Part shown: one piece after another, positions 40,571 to 48,420 of the stretch | How the letters are laid out: the number at the start of each line of letters is the position of its first letter | Numbering within the stretch: position 1 is the stretch's first letter | Source of the DNA: Mycobacterium sp. IDR2000157661 | GTDB taxonomy: Bacteria > Actinomycetota > Actinomycetes > Mycobacteriales > Mycobacteriaceae | Direction of reading: 5' to 3' | Length of the DNA stretch: 64,000 nt | Assembly: GCF_022317005.1 (NCBI RefSeq) | Contig: NZ_CP081006.1 | Coordinates: 2,170,001-2,234,000, forward strand | Program-made: the position numbers and the translations under genes | Notes under the pieces: model-generated | Database searches by the model: none | Told to the model about the DNA's origin: nothing | What the model saw: the letters and a program-made list of their open reading frames with translations, nothing else

Positions 40571-40600
40571 CTTGCGGCATCCCCGGGGTCTTGCCGCAAG
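40571..40600 (-). promoter_or_regulatory. leader hairpin upstream of the glycosyltransferase
   Basis: Perfect 9-bp inverted repeat CTTGCGGCA (40571-40579) and TGCCGCAAG (40592-40600). The 12-base loop contains its own palindrome CCCCGGGG (40581-40588). It lies 43 bp before the glycosyltransferase ATG, just after a TATAGC -10-like box on the minus strand, so it could form at the very 5' end of the transcript or serve as an operator. Confidence 0.45.
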
Positions 40601-40637
40601 CCCCCGGGTGAGCTATAGATTGGAGTGGGAACAACAA

Positions 40638-40667
40638 CAGCCGCCCTGCCATCAGGCAGGGCGGCTG
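40638..40667 (-). terminator. strong hairpin terminator after the small secreted protein gene
   Basis: Perfect 13-bp stem CAGCCGCCCTGCC/GGCAGGGCGGCTG with an ATCA-type tetraloop (40651-40654). On the minus strand it begins 15 bp after the stop of the secreted-protein gene and is followed by a TTGTTGTT stretch. The best-formed rho-independent terminator in the window. Confidence 0.75.
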
Positions 40668-40681
40668 CTGTGTGGAGCCGT

Positions 40682-41080
40682 TTAGACCGGGTAGGGGATG
40701 AACACCGTGTTGTTGTTCAGCCAGACACCCCATGCGCCCGCGTCAGGGTTGAAGACGAGCGGCAGCGGGTCGGTAACACCCGGGATGCCCTCCGGCAGCA
40801 GATCGATCGGCGGGATCCAGTTGGCCGGGAGGCCGATGTAGGCGGGGTCGTCCCAGTGCCCCGGCGGCACGTTGAGGAACAGGTCCTTCTTCACCTGTCC
40901 GGGTGGGCCGAACGGATTGTGGCCAGGCGGATCGCCCGGCAGCCAGACGTCGTCGTTGCCCGGCGGGTTGGGTACCGGCCACTTGGGGTCGGCTTGAGCC
41001 ATTCCGCTACCCATGCCGAACGCCGTGAATCCCAGCGCACCGGCCATGACGGCGGTGGCGGCAAGCTTCTTGATCTCCAC
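40682..41080 (-). CDS. small secreted hypothetical protein
   Basis: Hypothetical exported protein of 132 residues. The GTG at 41080 has a strong ribosome site (AAGGAG, 6 bp spacing) and gives a classical signal peptide, IKKLAATAVMAGALGFTAFG, ending with cleavage after AQA. The mature part is rich in Pro, Gly and Trp (DPKWPVPNPPGNDDVWLPG) and ends FIPYPV; it has no Cys. Such proteins are common in mycobacterial cell walls and have no known function. A perfect palindrome lies 125 bp upstream and a strong terminator follows. Confidence 0.7.
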   Translation of the reverse strand: MEIKKLAATAVMAGALGFTAFGMGSGMAQADPKWPVPNPPGNDDVWLPGDPPGHNPFGPPGQVKKDLFLNVPPGHWDDPAYIGLPANWIPPIDLLPEGIPGVTDPLPLVFNPDAGAWGVWLNNNTVFIPYPV

Positions 41081-41204
41081 GTGGAACTCCTTGTCCATAT
41101 GCGGGCACCACCAGTTGGTAGCGCTCACCGACGTGTTGTTCTGTTGCAGGACCCCCTCGACGCCGTCTGGGTACCCATGACGCGCCCGCACAAAACCTCT
41201 CGAT

Positions 41205-41216
41205 TACAGGCCTGTA
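41205..41216. promoter_or_regulatory. perfect 12-bp palindrome, candidate operator
   Basis: TACAGGCCTGTA is a perfect palindrome in the 146-bp gap between the secreted-protein gene (start 41080, minus strand) and the iclR stop (41227). It is placed where an operator or distal regulatory site for the secreted protein would be. The regulator is unknown; the motif differs from KstR and KstR2 sites. Confidence 0.4.
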
Positions 41217-41226
41217 GTTTGCTGCA

Positions 41227-42150
41227 CTAAGCGCCCGGTGCGGACACCGCTCCACCGAATTGTGCTGTTACCGCATCGGCCGTGGTCACCACCGCGCGGG
41301 CGCGTTCGGTGATCTCTTTGTCGGTCAACGACTTTCCAACGTGCATCGACACGACCATCACCTGACGCTGATGGTGGTCGAACACCGGAGCCGAGATCAC
41401 GCTGATATCCGATCGGGCGTTGCGGCGCTTTCCCCTGGACTCATTTTCACTGCGTAGATACACTCGCTCGCCGATGTCGGAGACCAGTTCGCCAAGCAGC
41501 GCGCGCAACTCGTCGGGCAATGTGCTCGACATGCCGGCCATCAGCGCATACAGCCGGCGCCCGCCAGGGGTGAGTCGCTCGACGAGGTAGCCGTCGGCGC
41601 GGCATGCGGCGATGACGCGGCTGAGGCGCTCGGTGTTGGTGCGCAACGGAATTGTTGGCTCCTTCGCCAGCCAACTGCGCGCTGCCTCGTCGTCCCAGAG
41701 CACGAACATCAGCCCGACCGGAGGTGCAAAGGGATAGCTCTGTCCGACCTCGACACCCGGGCGGTTGCCGGCTGGCGCGACGAGATCGAGCAGGGTGATC
41801 CGGTCGTCGATCACCGCCGACAGTGCGGCGGTGACGTCGAAGCGGGCCGACAATCGGCGCAGTTCCTCGCGCGCGGCCGGGCTCACACGCATCGATTCCT
41901 GCGCCCGGTGGCCGAGGGTGATGAGCGACGGTCCCAACCGGTAGGTCTTGTCGGCGGTGTCACGAACGAGATAGCCCGCCGCGGTCAAGGCGGTGACGAT
42001 GCCCAGACAGGTCGGCTTGCTCAGCCCGACGCGGCGGGCCAGGTCGGACACGCCGAAACGCTGGTCAGGACGGTCGGCCAGGAAGTCCAGAATCCGCACG
42101 ACGCGCTCGGTCGGCGGCGACGCGCGGCCGGACGAGTCGGAACCAGACAT
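41227..42150 (-). CDS. IclR-family transcriptional regulator
   Basis: Regulator of 307 residues. The winged HTH is at about residues 14-75 (RVVRILDFLADRPDQRFGVSDLARRVGLSKPTCLG as a whole; key helix GLSKPTCLGIVTAL), followed by the IclR effector domain with RLGPSLITLG, DRITLLDLVAPAGN and APVFDHHQRQVMVVSM. The ATG at 42150 follows a TAGCCT -10 box (42162-42157) by six bases, so it is leaderless. It is divergent from a KstR-controlled DUF1214 gene and may regulate it in addition; the ligand is unknown. Confidence 0.86.
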   Translation of the reverse strand: MSGSDSSGRASPPTERVVRILDFLADRPDQRFGVSDLARRVGLSKPTCLGIVTALTAAGYLVRDTADKTYRLGPSLITLGHRAQESMRVSPAAREELRRLSARFDVTAALSAVIDDRITLLDLVAPAGNRPGVEVGQSYPFAPPVGLMFVLWDDEAARSWLAKEPTIPLRTNTERLSRVIAACRADGYLVERLTPGGRRLYALMAGMSSTLPDELRALLGELVSDIGERVYLRSENESRGKRRNARSDISVISAPVFDHHQRQVMVVSMHVGKSLTDKEITERARAVVTTADAVTAQFGGAVSAPGA

Positions 42151-42156
42151 GGCAGC

Positions 42157-42183
42157 AGGCTATCGGCGTTTCATATTTGGAAC
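42157..42183 (-). promoter_or_regulatory. iclR promoter with near-palindromic operator
   Basis: On the minus strand TAGCCT (42162-42157) sits six bases before the iclR ATG. Just upstream, 42168-42183 reads GTTTCATATTTGGAAC, an A+T-centred imperfect palindrome (arms GTTTC and GGAAC, 4 of 5 pairs), the kind of site IclR proteins use for autoregulation. It also lies 27 bp from the KstR operator of the divergent gene. Confidence 0.45.
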
Positions 42184-42209
42184 AAGTCGGTCAGCATATT
42201 GACTCCTGC

Positions 42210-42223
42210 TAGAACGCGTTCTA
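42210..42223. promoter_or_regulatory. KstR operator, perfect palindrome, upstream of the DUF1214 gene
   Basis: TAGAACGCGTTCTA is a perfect KstR palindrome. It fills the spacer between a -35 TTGACT (42199-42204) and a -10 TAGTTT (42222-42227), which are 17 bp apart, and the operator's last TA is the first TA of the -10. The GTG of the DUF1214 gene follows six bases later. Confidence 0.92.
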
Positions 42224-42233
42224 GTTTCGAGGC

Positions 42234-43361
42234 GTGTATTCGCAGCCCCTGACCGAGGCGGTCGCCGAAGCCGAACGCCTCGTCGCCGCCGCGCCCTTCA
42301 TCGAATCCGAAGCCGATCTACTCGAGGGTCTGCAGTATCTGGCCGGCTGTATCGCCGGCTGTACGCACCTGGCCTTCGACTATGAGCGCGACCACCCGTT
42401 CATGCAGACCGGCACGGGCCCGTTCACCAAGATGGGACTCGACAACCCCGACACGTTGTACTTCGGCACCCGGGTGCAGGGCGGTCACGAGTACGTCGTC
42501 ACCGGCAAGCGCGGCACCACCACCGACCTGTCCTTCCAGATGCTCGGCGGGGAGTACACCGACGACAATGTGCCGGTCAGTCAGGCGGCGTTCGACGACC
42601 GTGAACTCGACATCGCCGAAGACGGCACCTACGAGTGGCGGGTCACCCCGAACGGGCCGTCGCAGCTGCTGGTCCGCGAGGTGTACAACGACTGGTCCGC
42701 ACAGCGCGGATACATCAGCGTCGCGCGCACCGACACCGCGGGAACCGCGCCGCCGCCGCTGACTAGAGAGACAATCGAGAAACGCTACGCGGTCGCGGGA
42801 AAGCAACTGGTGCAGCGGGTCAAGACGTGGTTGCAGTTCCCGCAGTGGTTCTACAACAGCCTGCCCGTCAACACGATGGTCGCTCCGCGGCTGACACCCG
42901 GCGGCCTGGCGACGCAGTACTCGTCGGTCGGCCACTTCGACCTGCGCCCCGACCAGGCGATGATCATCACCCTGCCCGTGACCGACGCGCCCTACCTCGG
43001 CTTCCAGCTGGGCAGTCTGTGGTACATCTCGCTGGACTACATCAACCACCAGACATCGCTCAACGGGACTCAGGCCCAAGCTGATCCGGACGGCAAGATC
43101 CGGATCGTGGTCGCCGACGCAAATCCGGGCGTGACGAACTGGTGCGAGACGCTCGGTCATCGAAAGGGTTACCTGCAGTTCCGGTGGCAGCGGTTGTCGC
43201 GCGAACTGACCGAGGCCGACGGACCCGCGGTCGAGGTCGTCGACATCGACCAGGTGGCCGGTGCGCTGCCGTACTACGACTCGAACAAGATCTCCGAGGA
43301 GGACTGGCGGGCCCGGATCGCGCTGCGTCAGAAGCAGATCGGCGACAGGATGGTGGGCTGA
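42234..43361 (+). CDS. DUF1214 protein, Rv3531c-like
   Basis: Protein of 375 residues resembling Rv3531c of the KstR regulon, with the DUF1214 beta-rich domain in the second half (TPGGLATQYSSVGHFDLRPDQAMIITLPVTDAPYLG region; landmarks LRPDQAMIIT and GFQLGSLWYISLDY). No signal peptide and no known catalytic motif are visible. It is the first gene of a KstR operon with an SDR and a sulfotransferase, suggesting a sterol-derived substrate, but no function is established. The GTG at 42234 is leaderless. Confidence 0.85.
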   Translation: MYSQPLTEAVAEAERLVAAAPFIESEADLLEGLQYLAGCIAGCTHLAFDYERDHPFMQTGTGPFTKMGLDNPDTLYFGTRVQGGHEYVVTGKRGTTTDLSFQMLGGEYTDDNVPVSQAAFDDRELDIAEDGTYEWRVTPNGPSQLLVREVYNDWSAQRGYISVARTDTAGTAPPPLTRETIEKRYAVAGKQLVQRVKTWLQFPQWFYNSLPVNTMVAPRLTPGGLATQYSSVGHFDLRPDQAMIITLPVTDAPYLGFQLGSLWYISLDYINHQTSLNGTQAQADPDGKIRIVVADANPGVTNWCETLGHRKGYLQFRWQRLSRELTEADGPAVEVVDIDQVAGALPYYDSNKISEEDWRARIALRQKQIGDRMVG

Positions 43362-43363
43362 CC

Positions 43364-44143
43364 ATGGGACTGCTCGACGGCAAGGTGGTCGTGATCAGCG
43401 GGGTCGGACCTGCGCTGGGCACGACGCTGGCGCGGCGATGCGCCCAGGAGGGCGCCGACCTGGTGCTGGCGGCTCGCACCGTCGAACGACTCGAGGACGT
43501 GGCCAAGCAGATCGCCGGCCTCGGCAGGCGCGCCGTCTCGATCGGCACCGACATCACCGACGGGACGCAGGTCGACAACCTCGTCGAGGAGACCATGGCC
43601 GCGTACGGTCGCGTCGACGTGCTGATCAACAACGCGTTTCGGGTGCCGTCGATGAAGCCGCTGGCCAACACCACGTTCGAGCACATGCGCGAAGCCATCG
43701 AGTTGACGGTCTTCGGCGCGCTGCGGATGATCCAGGGCTTCACCCCGGCGCTCGCCGAGGCCAACGGATCGGTGGTCAACGTCAACTCCATGGTGGTGCG
43801 CCACTCCCAGGCCAAGTACGGCGCCTACAAGATGGCCAAGTCCGCGCTGCTGGCGATGTCACAGTCGTTGGCCACCGAGCTGGGGGAGCAGGGCATCCGC
43901 GTCAATTCCGTTCTGCCGGGCTATATCTGGGGCGGCACGCTGGAGAGCTACTTCGGTCACCAGGCCGGCAAGTACGGCACGACCGTCGAGGAGATCTACC
44001 AGGCGACCGCCGCCGCATCCGATCTCAAGCGGTTGCCGACCGAGGACGAGGTGGCCTCGGCGATCATGTTCATGGCCAGCGACCTGTCCAGCGGCATCAC
44101 CGGACAGGCGCTGGACGTCAACTGCGGGGAGTACAAGGCGTGA
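43364..44143 (+). CDS. SDR oxidoreductase, Rv3530c-like
   Basis: Short-chain dehydrogenase of 259 residues. The dinucleotide motif is SGVGPALGTTLA (Gly pattern atypical), with NNAFRVPS in place of NNAG, active-site Ser in VNSMVVRHS and YGAYKMAKSA. The start codon is 2 bp after the DUF1214 stop. It is the second gene of the KstR-controlled operon; the substrate is unknown. The stop overlaps the sulfotransferase GTG. Confidence 0.85.
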   Translation: MGLLDGKVVVISGVGPALGTTLARRCAQEGADLVLAARTVERLEDVAKQIAGLGRRAVSIGTDITDGTQVDNLVEETMAAYGRVDVLINNAFRVPSMKPLANTTFEHMREAIELTVFGALRMIQGFTPALAEANGSVVNVNSMVVRHSQAKYGAYKMAKSALLAMSQSLATELGEQGIRVNSVLPGYIWGGTLESYFGHQAGKYGTTVEEIYQATAAASDLKRLPTEDEVASAIMFMASDLSSGITGQALDVNCGEYKA

Positions 44144-45282
44144 CGCGCACCGACGTCGGCACCGTCGAGGACCTGCACGCCTCGGCCACCAAGGCCAGCG
44201 GACTCGACGACTTCGGCAGCGACGACGACCACTACCGCGAGGCGCTGGCCGTACTGCTCGAGTCGTTTCGCACCGAGGCAGACCTCACCGAGTTCGGCAG
44301 CAAGATGCAGCGGTTCTTCGTGCGCAGTGCACTGGTGGCCCGCCTCGTCAGCGAAGCGGCGTTCAAGCAGTACCCGCAACACGCCGACGTGGCGATAGAG
44401 AAGCCGATCTTCGTCACCGGCCTGCCCCGCACCGGCACCACCGCCATTCATCGACTCCTGGCCGCCGACCCGCGCCACCAGGGCTTGGAGCTGTGGCTGG
44501 CCGAGTTCCCGCAGCCGCGTCCGCCACGCGAAACCTGGCCGCAGAACCCGGTTTTCGCCGAGCTCGACGCTCGGTTCAAGAAGGCCCACGAGGAGAACCC
44601 GGACTACACCGGCCTGCACTACATGACCGCCGACGAGGTCGAAGAGTGCTGGCAGCTGCTGCGGCAGTCGCTGCACTCGGTGTCCTACGAGACGTTGGCC
44701 CACATTCCGACGTACGCCCAATGGCTGTCCCGGCAGGACTGGACCAAGCCGTATCAACGGCACCGCAAGAACCTGCAGTTGATCGGACTCAACGAACCGG
44801 ATAAGCGCTGGGTGCTCAAGAACCCCAGCCATCTGTTCGCGCTCGATGCGTTGTTCAACGCCTACCCGGACGCGTTGGTGATCCAGTGCCATCGGCCGGT
44901 GGAGACGATCATGGCGTCGATGTGTTCGCTGGCCCAGCACACCACCGAGGGCTGGTCGAACAGCTTCACCGGCGAGGTGATCGGACGGGACGCGATGGAG
45001 ACCTGGTCGCGTGGACTCGAACTGTTCAATCGGGTGCGCGCCGAACACGATCCGGCGCAGTTCTACGACCTGGACTACTTCGAGTTCGTCAAGGATCCGG
45101 TCGGTGCGGTCGACAACGTGTACCGCCACTTCGGCATCGCATTCACCGATGATGCCCGCGCGGCCATGGAGCGCAGCCACCAGAAGAGCAAGCAGGGCCC
45201 CCGGGCGCCGAAGCACTCGTACTCGCTGGCCGACTACGGCCTGACCGACGATCAGGTCAGGGAGCGGTTCAAGAACCCCTAG
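44140..45282 (+). CDS. PAPS-dependent sulfotransferase, Rv3529c-like
   Basis: Sulfotransferase of 380 residues. The 5'-phosphosulfate loop is IFVTGLPRTGTTAIHRLL near residue 90, and the 3'-phosphate region follows KRWVLKNPSHLFALDALF and VIQCHRPVETIMAS. The C-terminal YDLDYFEFVKDPVGAVDNVY is typical of this mycobacterial family. It would transfer sulfate from PAPS to a hydroxyl, possibly a sterol metabolite given KstR control; that target is inference. GTG start in GTGA overlap. Its TAG shares a CTAG with the convergent lipoprotein's stop. Confidence 0.85.
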   Translation: MTRTDVGTVEDLHASATKASGLDDFGSDDDHYREALAVLLESFRTEADLTEFGSKMQRFFVRSALVARLVSEAAFKQYPQHADVAIEKPIFVTGLPRTGTTAIHRLLAADPRHQGLELWLAEFPQPRPPRETWPQNPVFAELDARFKKAHEENPDYTGLHYMTADEVEECWQLLRQSLHSVSYETLAHIPTYAQWLSRQDWTKPYQRHRKNLQLIGLNEPDKRWVLKNPSHLFALDALFNAYPDALVIQCHRPVETIMASMCSLAQHTTEGWSNSFTGEVIGRDAMETWSRGLELFNRVRAEHDPAQFYDLDYFEFVKDPVGAVDNVYRHFGIAFTDDARAAMERSHQKSKQGPRAPKHSYSLADYGLTDDQVRERFKNP

Positions 45283-45914
45283 GCGGTGGTGTCGGCCAGC
45301 GCATCGATGCGGTTGAGCGCAGCCTGTGCAAGCTCGGCGACGTCGAAGCCGTTGGTGGGCGCGCACGCCGTGATCTCGATCGCCGCATTGTGGGCGGCGA
45401 CGTAGGTGTTGTCACAGGCCCAGTCGACGGCCCTGAAGGACCAGAGCAGGATGTTCGGTGAACCCGAATCAACCGGGGGCAGCAGCGTGTAGGTGTCCTG
45501 CTCGCCTTCCATGGTGGTGATCCGAAAGTCGCGTCCTCGACACGATTCCAGGGAGCGCTTGGCGTCCGCGATGGCCTCGAGCGGGTCGAAATCGGCGGGG
45601 AACACTCCGACCATCTCCTCGACGTGCACCCGCTGGTAGCCGTCGGCCACCCAATGTCCGCCGTCGGTGGCCGCCGGGCCGTGATCGGAGATGAACGGCG
45701 GGTCCACCTCGCGGGCCGCACCGGCACACTGCTCGGGTTCGACGGTGACGAACAGGTTGCCCTCGTCGCCGAGGACATTCGGACTCAGCAGGTCGACGAC
45801 CTGGCCCGCGGTGATCGGCGCCACCGGCGGCTCGGCCTGCGGCGGTGGGCCGTCGACCACCCGCGTGCAACCGGTCAGCAGCACCAATGCCAGCGCCGAC
45901 CCGCGGATGACCAT
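45279..45914 (-). CDS. lipoprotein with PknH_C-like sensor domain
   Basis: Lipoprotein of 211 residues. The ATG at 45914 gives MVIRGSALALVLLTGC with lipobox LTGC; a TAGCCT -10 box ends 7 bp upstream, arguing for this start over one 42 codons earlier. The mature domain has the conserved Cys pattern and motifs of PknH extracellular-type domains (EPEQCAG, SLESCRGRDFRITTMEG, VDWACDNTYVAAHN, EITACAP). It is not coupled to a kinase here. Role likely extracytoplasmic ligand binding. Confidence 0.78.
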   Translation of the reverse strand: MVIRGSALALVLLTGCTRVVDGPPPQAEPPVAPITAGQVVDLLSPNVLGDEGNLFVTVEPEQCAGAAREVDPPFISDHGPAATDGGHWVADGYQRVHVEEMVGVFPADFDPLEAIADAKRSLESCRGRDFRITTMEGEQDTYTLLPPVDSGSPNILLWSFRAVDWACDNTYVAAHNAAIEITACAPTNGFDVAELAQAALNRIDALADTTA

Positions 45915-45924
45915 GCCCGAAAGG

Positions 45925-46383
45925 CTAGCCGTCCCCTGGCGCAGGGGCCGACGACATCTCCTCCAGGCATCCCTCGGCGACAGCGTGTTTGATGCTGTCG
46001 GAGAGCCTCGGGCATGCCTTGGCCCGCGCCGGATCGCCACCGGACTCCCGGATCTCGTTGAAGTAGGCGCAGCGCTTCGACGCCTCGCTGTTCCACTGCA
46101 CCGACGTGTGCGCGGGCCCGAGCTTCTTCACGTTGACCGACACGTGGCAGAACCGGCAGTCGACCGACACCAGGCCGGAGTTGAGGTACCGCTCCCGGTC
46201 CCGCCGGGTGGCCTCCCGCACCGCCTCGGTGCGGGAGGCACCGAAAGGCGTCGCCTTCGACCAGGTGCCTGCGGCGGTGTCACCCTCGGTATGCGCGTGG
46301 TCGTCGTCGTCATGGGCGCCGTGCAGCATCAACATCGCCCGGGCCAGCCGGTCGACGTCAGGTGCATCGTCAGGCGGGGTCAT
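45925..46383 (-). CDS. Cys/His-rich small protein coupled to kshA (Rv3527-like)
   Basis: Protein of 152 residues of unknown function that resembles the gene next to kshA in M. tuberculosis. The N-terminal part contains an acidic/His cluster (HGAHDDDDHAH). The C-terminal part has VDCRFCHVSVN and further cysteines in KRCAYF, KACPRL and EGCLEE, a spacing that could bind a metal or Fe-S cluster. The ATG overlaps the kshA stop (ATGA), which suggests coproduction and perhaps assistance to the Rieske enzyme. No known domain was recognised with confidence. Confidence 0.7.
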   Translation of the reverse strand: MTPPDDAPDVDRLARAMLMLHGAHDDDDHAHTEGDTAAGTWSKATPFGASRTEAVREATRRDRERYLNSGLVSVDCRFCHVSVNVKKLGPAHTSVQWNSEASKRCAYFNEIRESGGDPARAKACPRLSDSIKHAVAEGCLEEMSSAPAPGDG

Positions 46384-47555
46384 GACTGCGCGTGCTCGGC
46401 CTCGTCCGTCTGCTCGGCCTCGCCCTTGTCGTCGGCCTGCCGCTTGAGGTTCTCCTCGACCTCCACCTGCCATTTCTCGTTGGCGGCCGTCGTGTCGACC
46501 TCCATCTCGAAACGGTCCGTCATGTCGGGCGTGACGTCGGCGGCGTCGACATAGAACTGCTGATACCAACGGCGCATCTGGTAGACCGCGCCGTCCTCCT
46601 CGACGAGCAGCGGGTTGTCGATGCGGGTCTTGTGCTTCCAGATCTCGACGTCTTGCAGGAAGCCCTTGCTGACGCCGTCGGTGAACACCTCGGCCAGCCG
46701 TTCGGTGGTCTTCTCGTCGAGGCCCTTGGGCTTCTCGACGATCACGCCCCACTGCAGCACGAACGAGTCCTGCGTGACAGGGTAGTGGCAGTTGATCAGG
46801 ATCGACTCGGCCTTATAGCCGCCGTAGTTGTTGTGGAGCCAGTTGATCATGAACGACGGCCCGAAATAGCTGGCCTCCGAGTCCAGGTGCGCCTCACCGT
46901 AAGTGGTGCCCATGTCGCTGATGTCGGGCCTGCCCACGTTGTGCAGGTACTGGCTGGCGATGTGGCCCTCGAAGACGTTCTTGAAATACGTCGGCAGCCC
47001 GTAGTGGATGTAGAAGAAGTGGGCCATGTCGGTGACGTTGTCGATGATCTCGCGGCAGTTGCTGCCCTCGATCAGCATCGTGTTCCACCGCCAGTCGGTC
47101 CACTCGTCGCTCTCGAACTCCGGGATCTCAGGGATCCGGACCTCGGGCGGGGGTGGGTTTCCCTCGTGGTCGTGCCAGACGAACAGCAGGCCGCCGCGTA
47201 CGTCGGTCGCCCAGGCGCGGGTGCGGGCCAGGCGCGGAGTGCGCTTGGCGTAGGGCACCAGCTTGCACTTGCCGTCGCCGCCCCAGCGCCAGTCGTGGAA
47301 GGGGCAGGCCACCTCGTCACCCTTGACGGTGCCCTGGGCCAGGTTGCCGCCCATGTGGCGGCAGTAGCCATCGAGCACTTTGACGTCGCCCTGTGAGTCG
47401 GCGAACACCACGAGCATGGTGCCGAAAATCTCCACGCCGTGCGGCTTGCCGTTGAGGTAGTCCTCCACGGGCCCTAGGCAGTGCCAGCCACGTGCGTACC
47501 GGTCGGGCAGCGTGCCGGTGTCGATCTCGCGGATTCCCGCGGTTTCTGTAGCCAC
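46380..47555 (-). CDS. kshA: 3-ketosteroid 9alpha-hydroxylase oxygenase KshA
   Basis: Rieske non-haem iron oxygenase of 391 residues; it hydroxylates C9 of the steroid so that, with KstD, ring B opens. Rieske ligands are Cys65/His67 (YCRHMGGN) and Cys84/His87 (CPFHDWRW). The catalytic iron ligands are His179 and His184 in DNVTDMAHFFYIHYG plus a later Asp. The GTG at 47555 has a GGGAGG ribosome site and lies 29 bp from the KstR operator at 47585. The reductase KshB is not encoded in this window. Confidence 0.94.
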   Translation of the reverse strand: MATETAGIREIDTGTLPDRYARGWHCLGPVEDYLNGKPHGVEIFGTMLVVFADSQGDVKVLDGYCRHMGGNLAQGTVKGDEVACPFHDWRWGGDGKCKLVPYAKRTPRLARTRAWATDVRGGLLFVWHDHEGNPPPPEVRIPEIPEFESDEWTDWRWNTMLIEGSNCREIIDNVTDMAHFFYIHYGLPTYFKNVFEGHIASQYLHNVGRPDISDMGTTYGEAHLDSEASYFGPSFMINWLHNNYGGYKAESILINCHYPVTQDSFVLQWGVIVEKPKGLDEKTTERLAEVFTDGVSKGFLQDVEIWKHKTRIDNPLLVEEDGAVYQMRRWYQQFYVDAADVTPDMTDRFEMEVDTTAANEKWQVEVEENLKRQADDKGEAEQTDEAEHAQS

Positions 47556-47584
47556 GGTGGGCCTCCCGTCCTGTGTCCTCTAAC

Positions 47585-47598
47585 TAGAACACGTTACA
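47585..47598. promoter_or_regulatory. KstR operator upstream of kshA
   Basis: TAGAACACGTTACA matches the KstR motif and lies 29 bp upstream of the kshA GTG on the minus strand. This promoter has a short leader with a ribosome site, unlike the leaderless targets. The divergent gamma-carbonic-anhydrase-like gene starts 87 bp to the right and may or may not be affected. Confidence 0.88.
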
Positions 47599-47685
47599 GT
47601 TTTTTCCTGTCGGCGCGCAATCGAACCAGGTAATTGGCCTCTCGGCGCAGGCGCTCACAGCCGTTGACTGCGGTATAACCAGACG

Positions 47686-48222
47686 ATGCCGTTGTACTCC
47701 TTCGAGGGCCGCGCACCGACGGTCGATCCGGGCGCATTCGTGGCGCCCACCGCCACGCTGGTGGGCGATGTGCACGTCGAGGCGGGTGCGTCGGTATGGT
47801 TCAACGCGGTGCTGCGGGCCGATTTCGCACCGATCGTCGTCCGTGAGGGCGCCAACGTCCAGGACTGCTGCATCCTGCACGCCCCTCCAGGCATTCCCGT
47901 TGACGTGGGACCCGGCGCCACCGTCGCGCACGGGTGCGTCGTGCACGGCGTGCACATCGGTGCTCAGGCCGTTCTGGCCAACCACTGCACGGTGCTCGAC
48001 GGCGCCGTGATCGGGAAGCGCGCCATGATCGCCGCGCACTCCCTGGTCGTGGGCGGTACCAAGATCCCTGATGAGGTACTGGTGACCGGCGCGCCTGCGA
48101 AGGTGCGCGGCCCGATCGCGGGCACTGGTGCCGAGACCTGGGTCAACACCAACCCCGGCGCCTATCAGGACCTGGCCCGCCGCTACTCGGCGACGCTGCA
48201 CCCGGTCGACGACGACGCCTGA
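47686..48222 (+). CDS. gamma-carbonic-anhydrase-like hexapeptide-repeat protein
   Basis: Left-handed beta-helix protein of 178 residues, related to Rv3525c and the gamma-CA/YrdA group. Hexapeptide turns run from about residue 12 to 125 (GAFVAPTATLVGDV, GASVWFNAVLRADF, GTKIPDEVLVTGAPAKV). Candidate metal ligands are His in CILHAPPG, TVAHGCVVHG and HIGAQAV. A TATAAC box is six bases before the ATG. Acyl or CoA-carboxylase-type roles are possible; no steroid link is shown. Confidence 0.82.
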   Translation: MPLYSFEGRAPTVDPGAFVAPTATLVGDVHVEAGASVWFNAVLRADFAPIVVREGANVQDCCILHAPPGIPVDVGPGATVAHGCVVHGVHIGAQAVLANHCTVLDGAVIGKRAMIAAHSLVVGGTKIPDEVLVTGAPAKVRGPIAGTGAETWVNTNPGAYQDLARRYSATLHPVDDDA

Positions 48223-48420
48223 CTCACGGCTGGCCGAGTCCGGTCCGCAGCGCGATCTGCCGCATCTTGCCAGGGTGACCACTCGGTCGATCGTGGGAAG
48301 TACTTCGCGCAACGTCCCGGCGGCGGTGTCGGCGTCCGGATAGATCACGATGGTGTCGGAGATGGCGCGGCGTCCGCAGATGCCGCCTCCGAGCAGGTCG
48401 AACCGGCGTACGGTGTCGGG

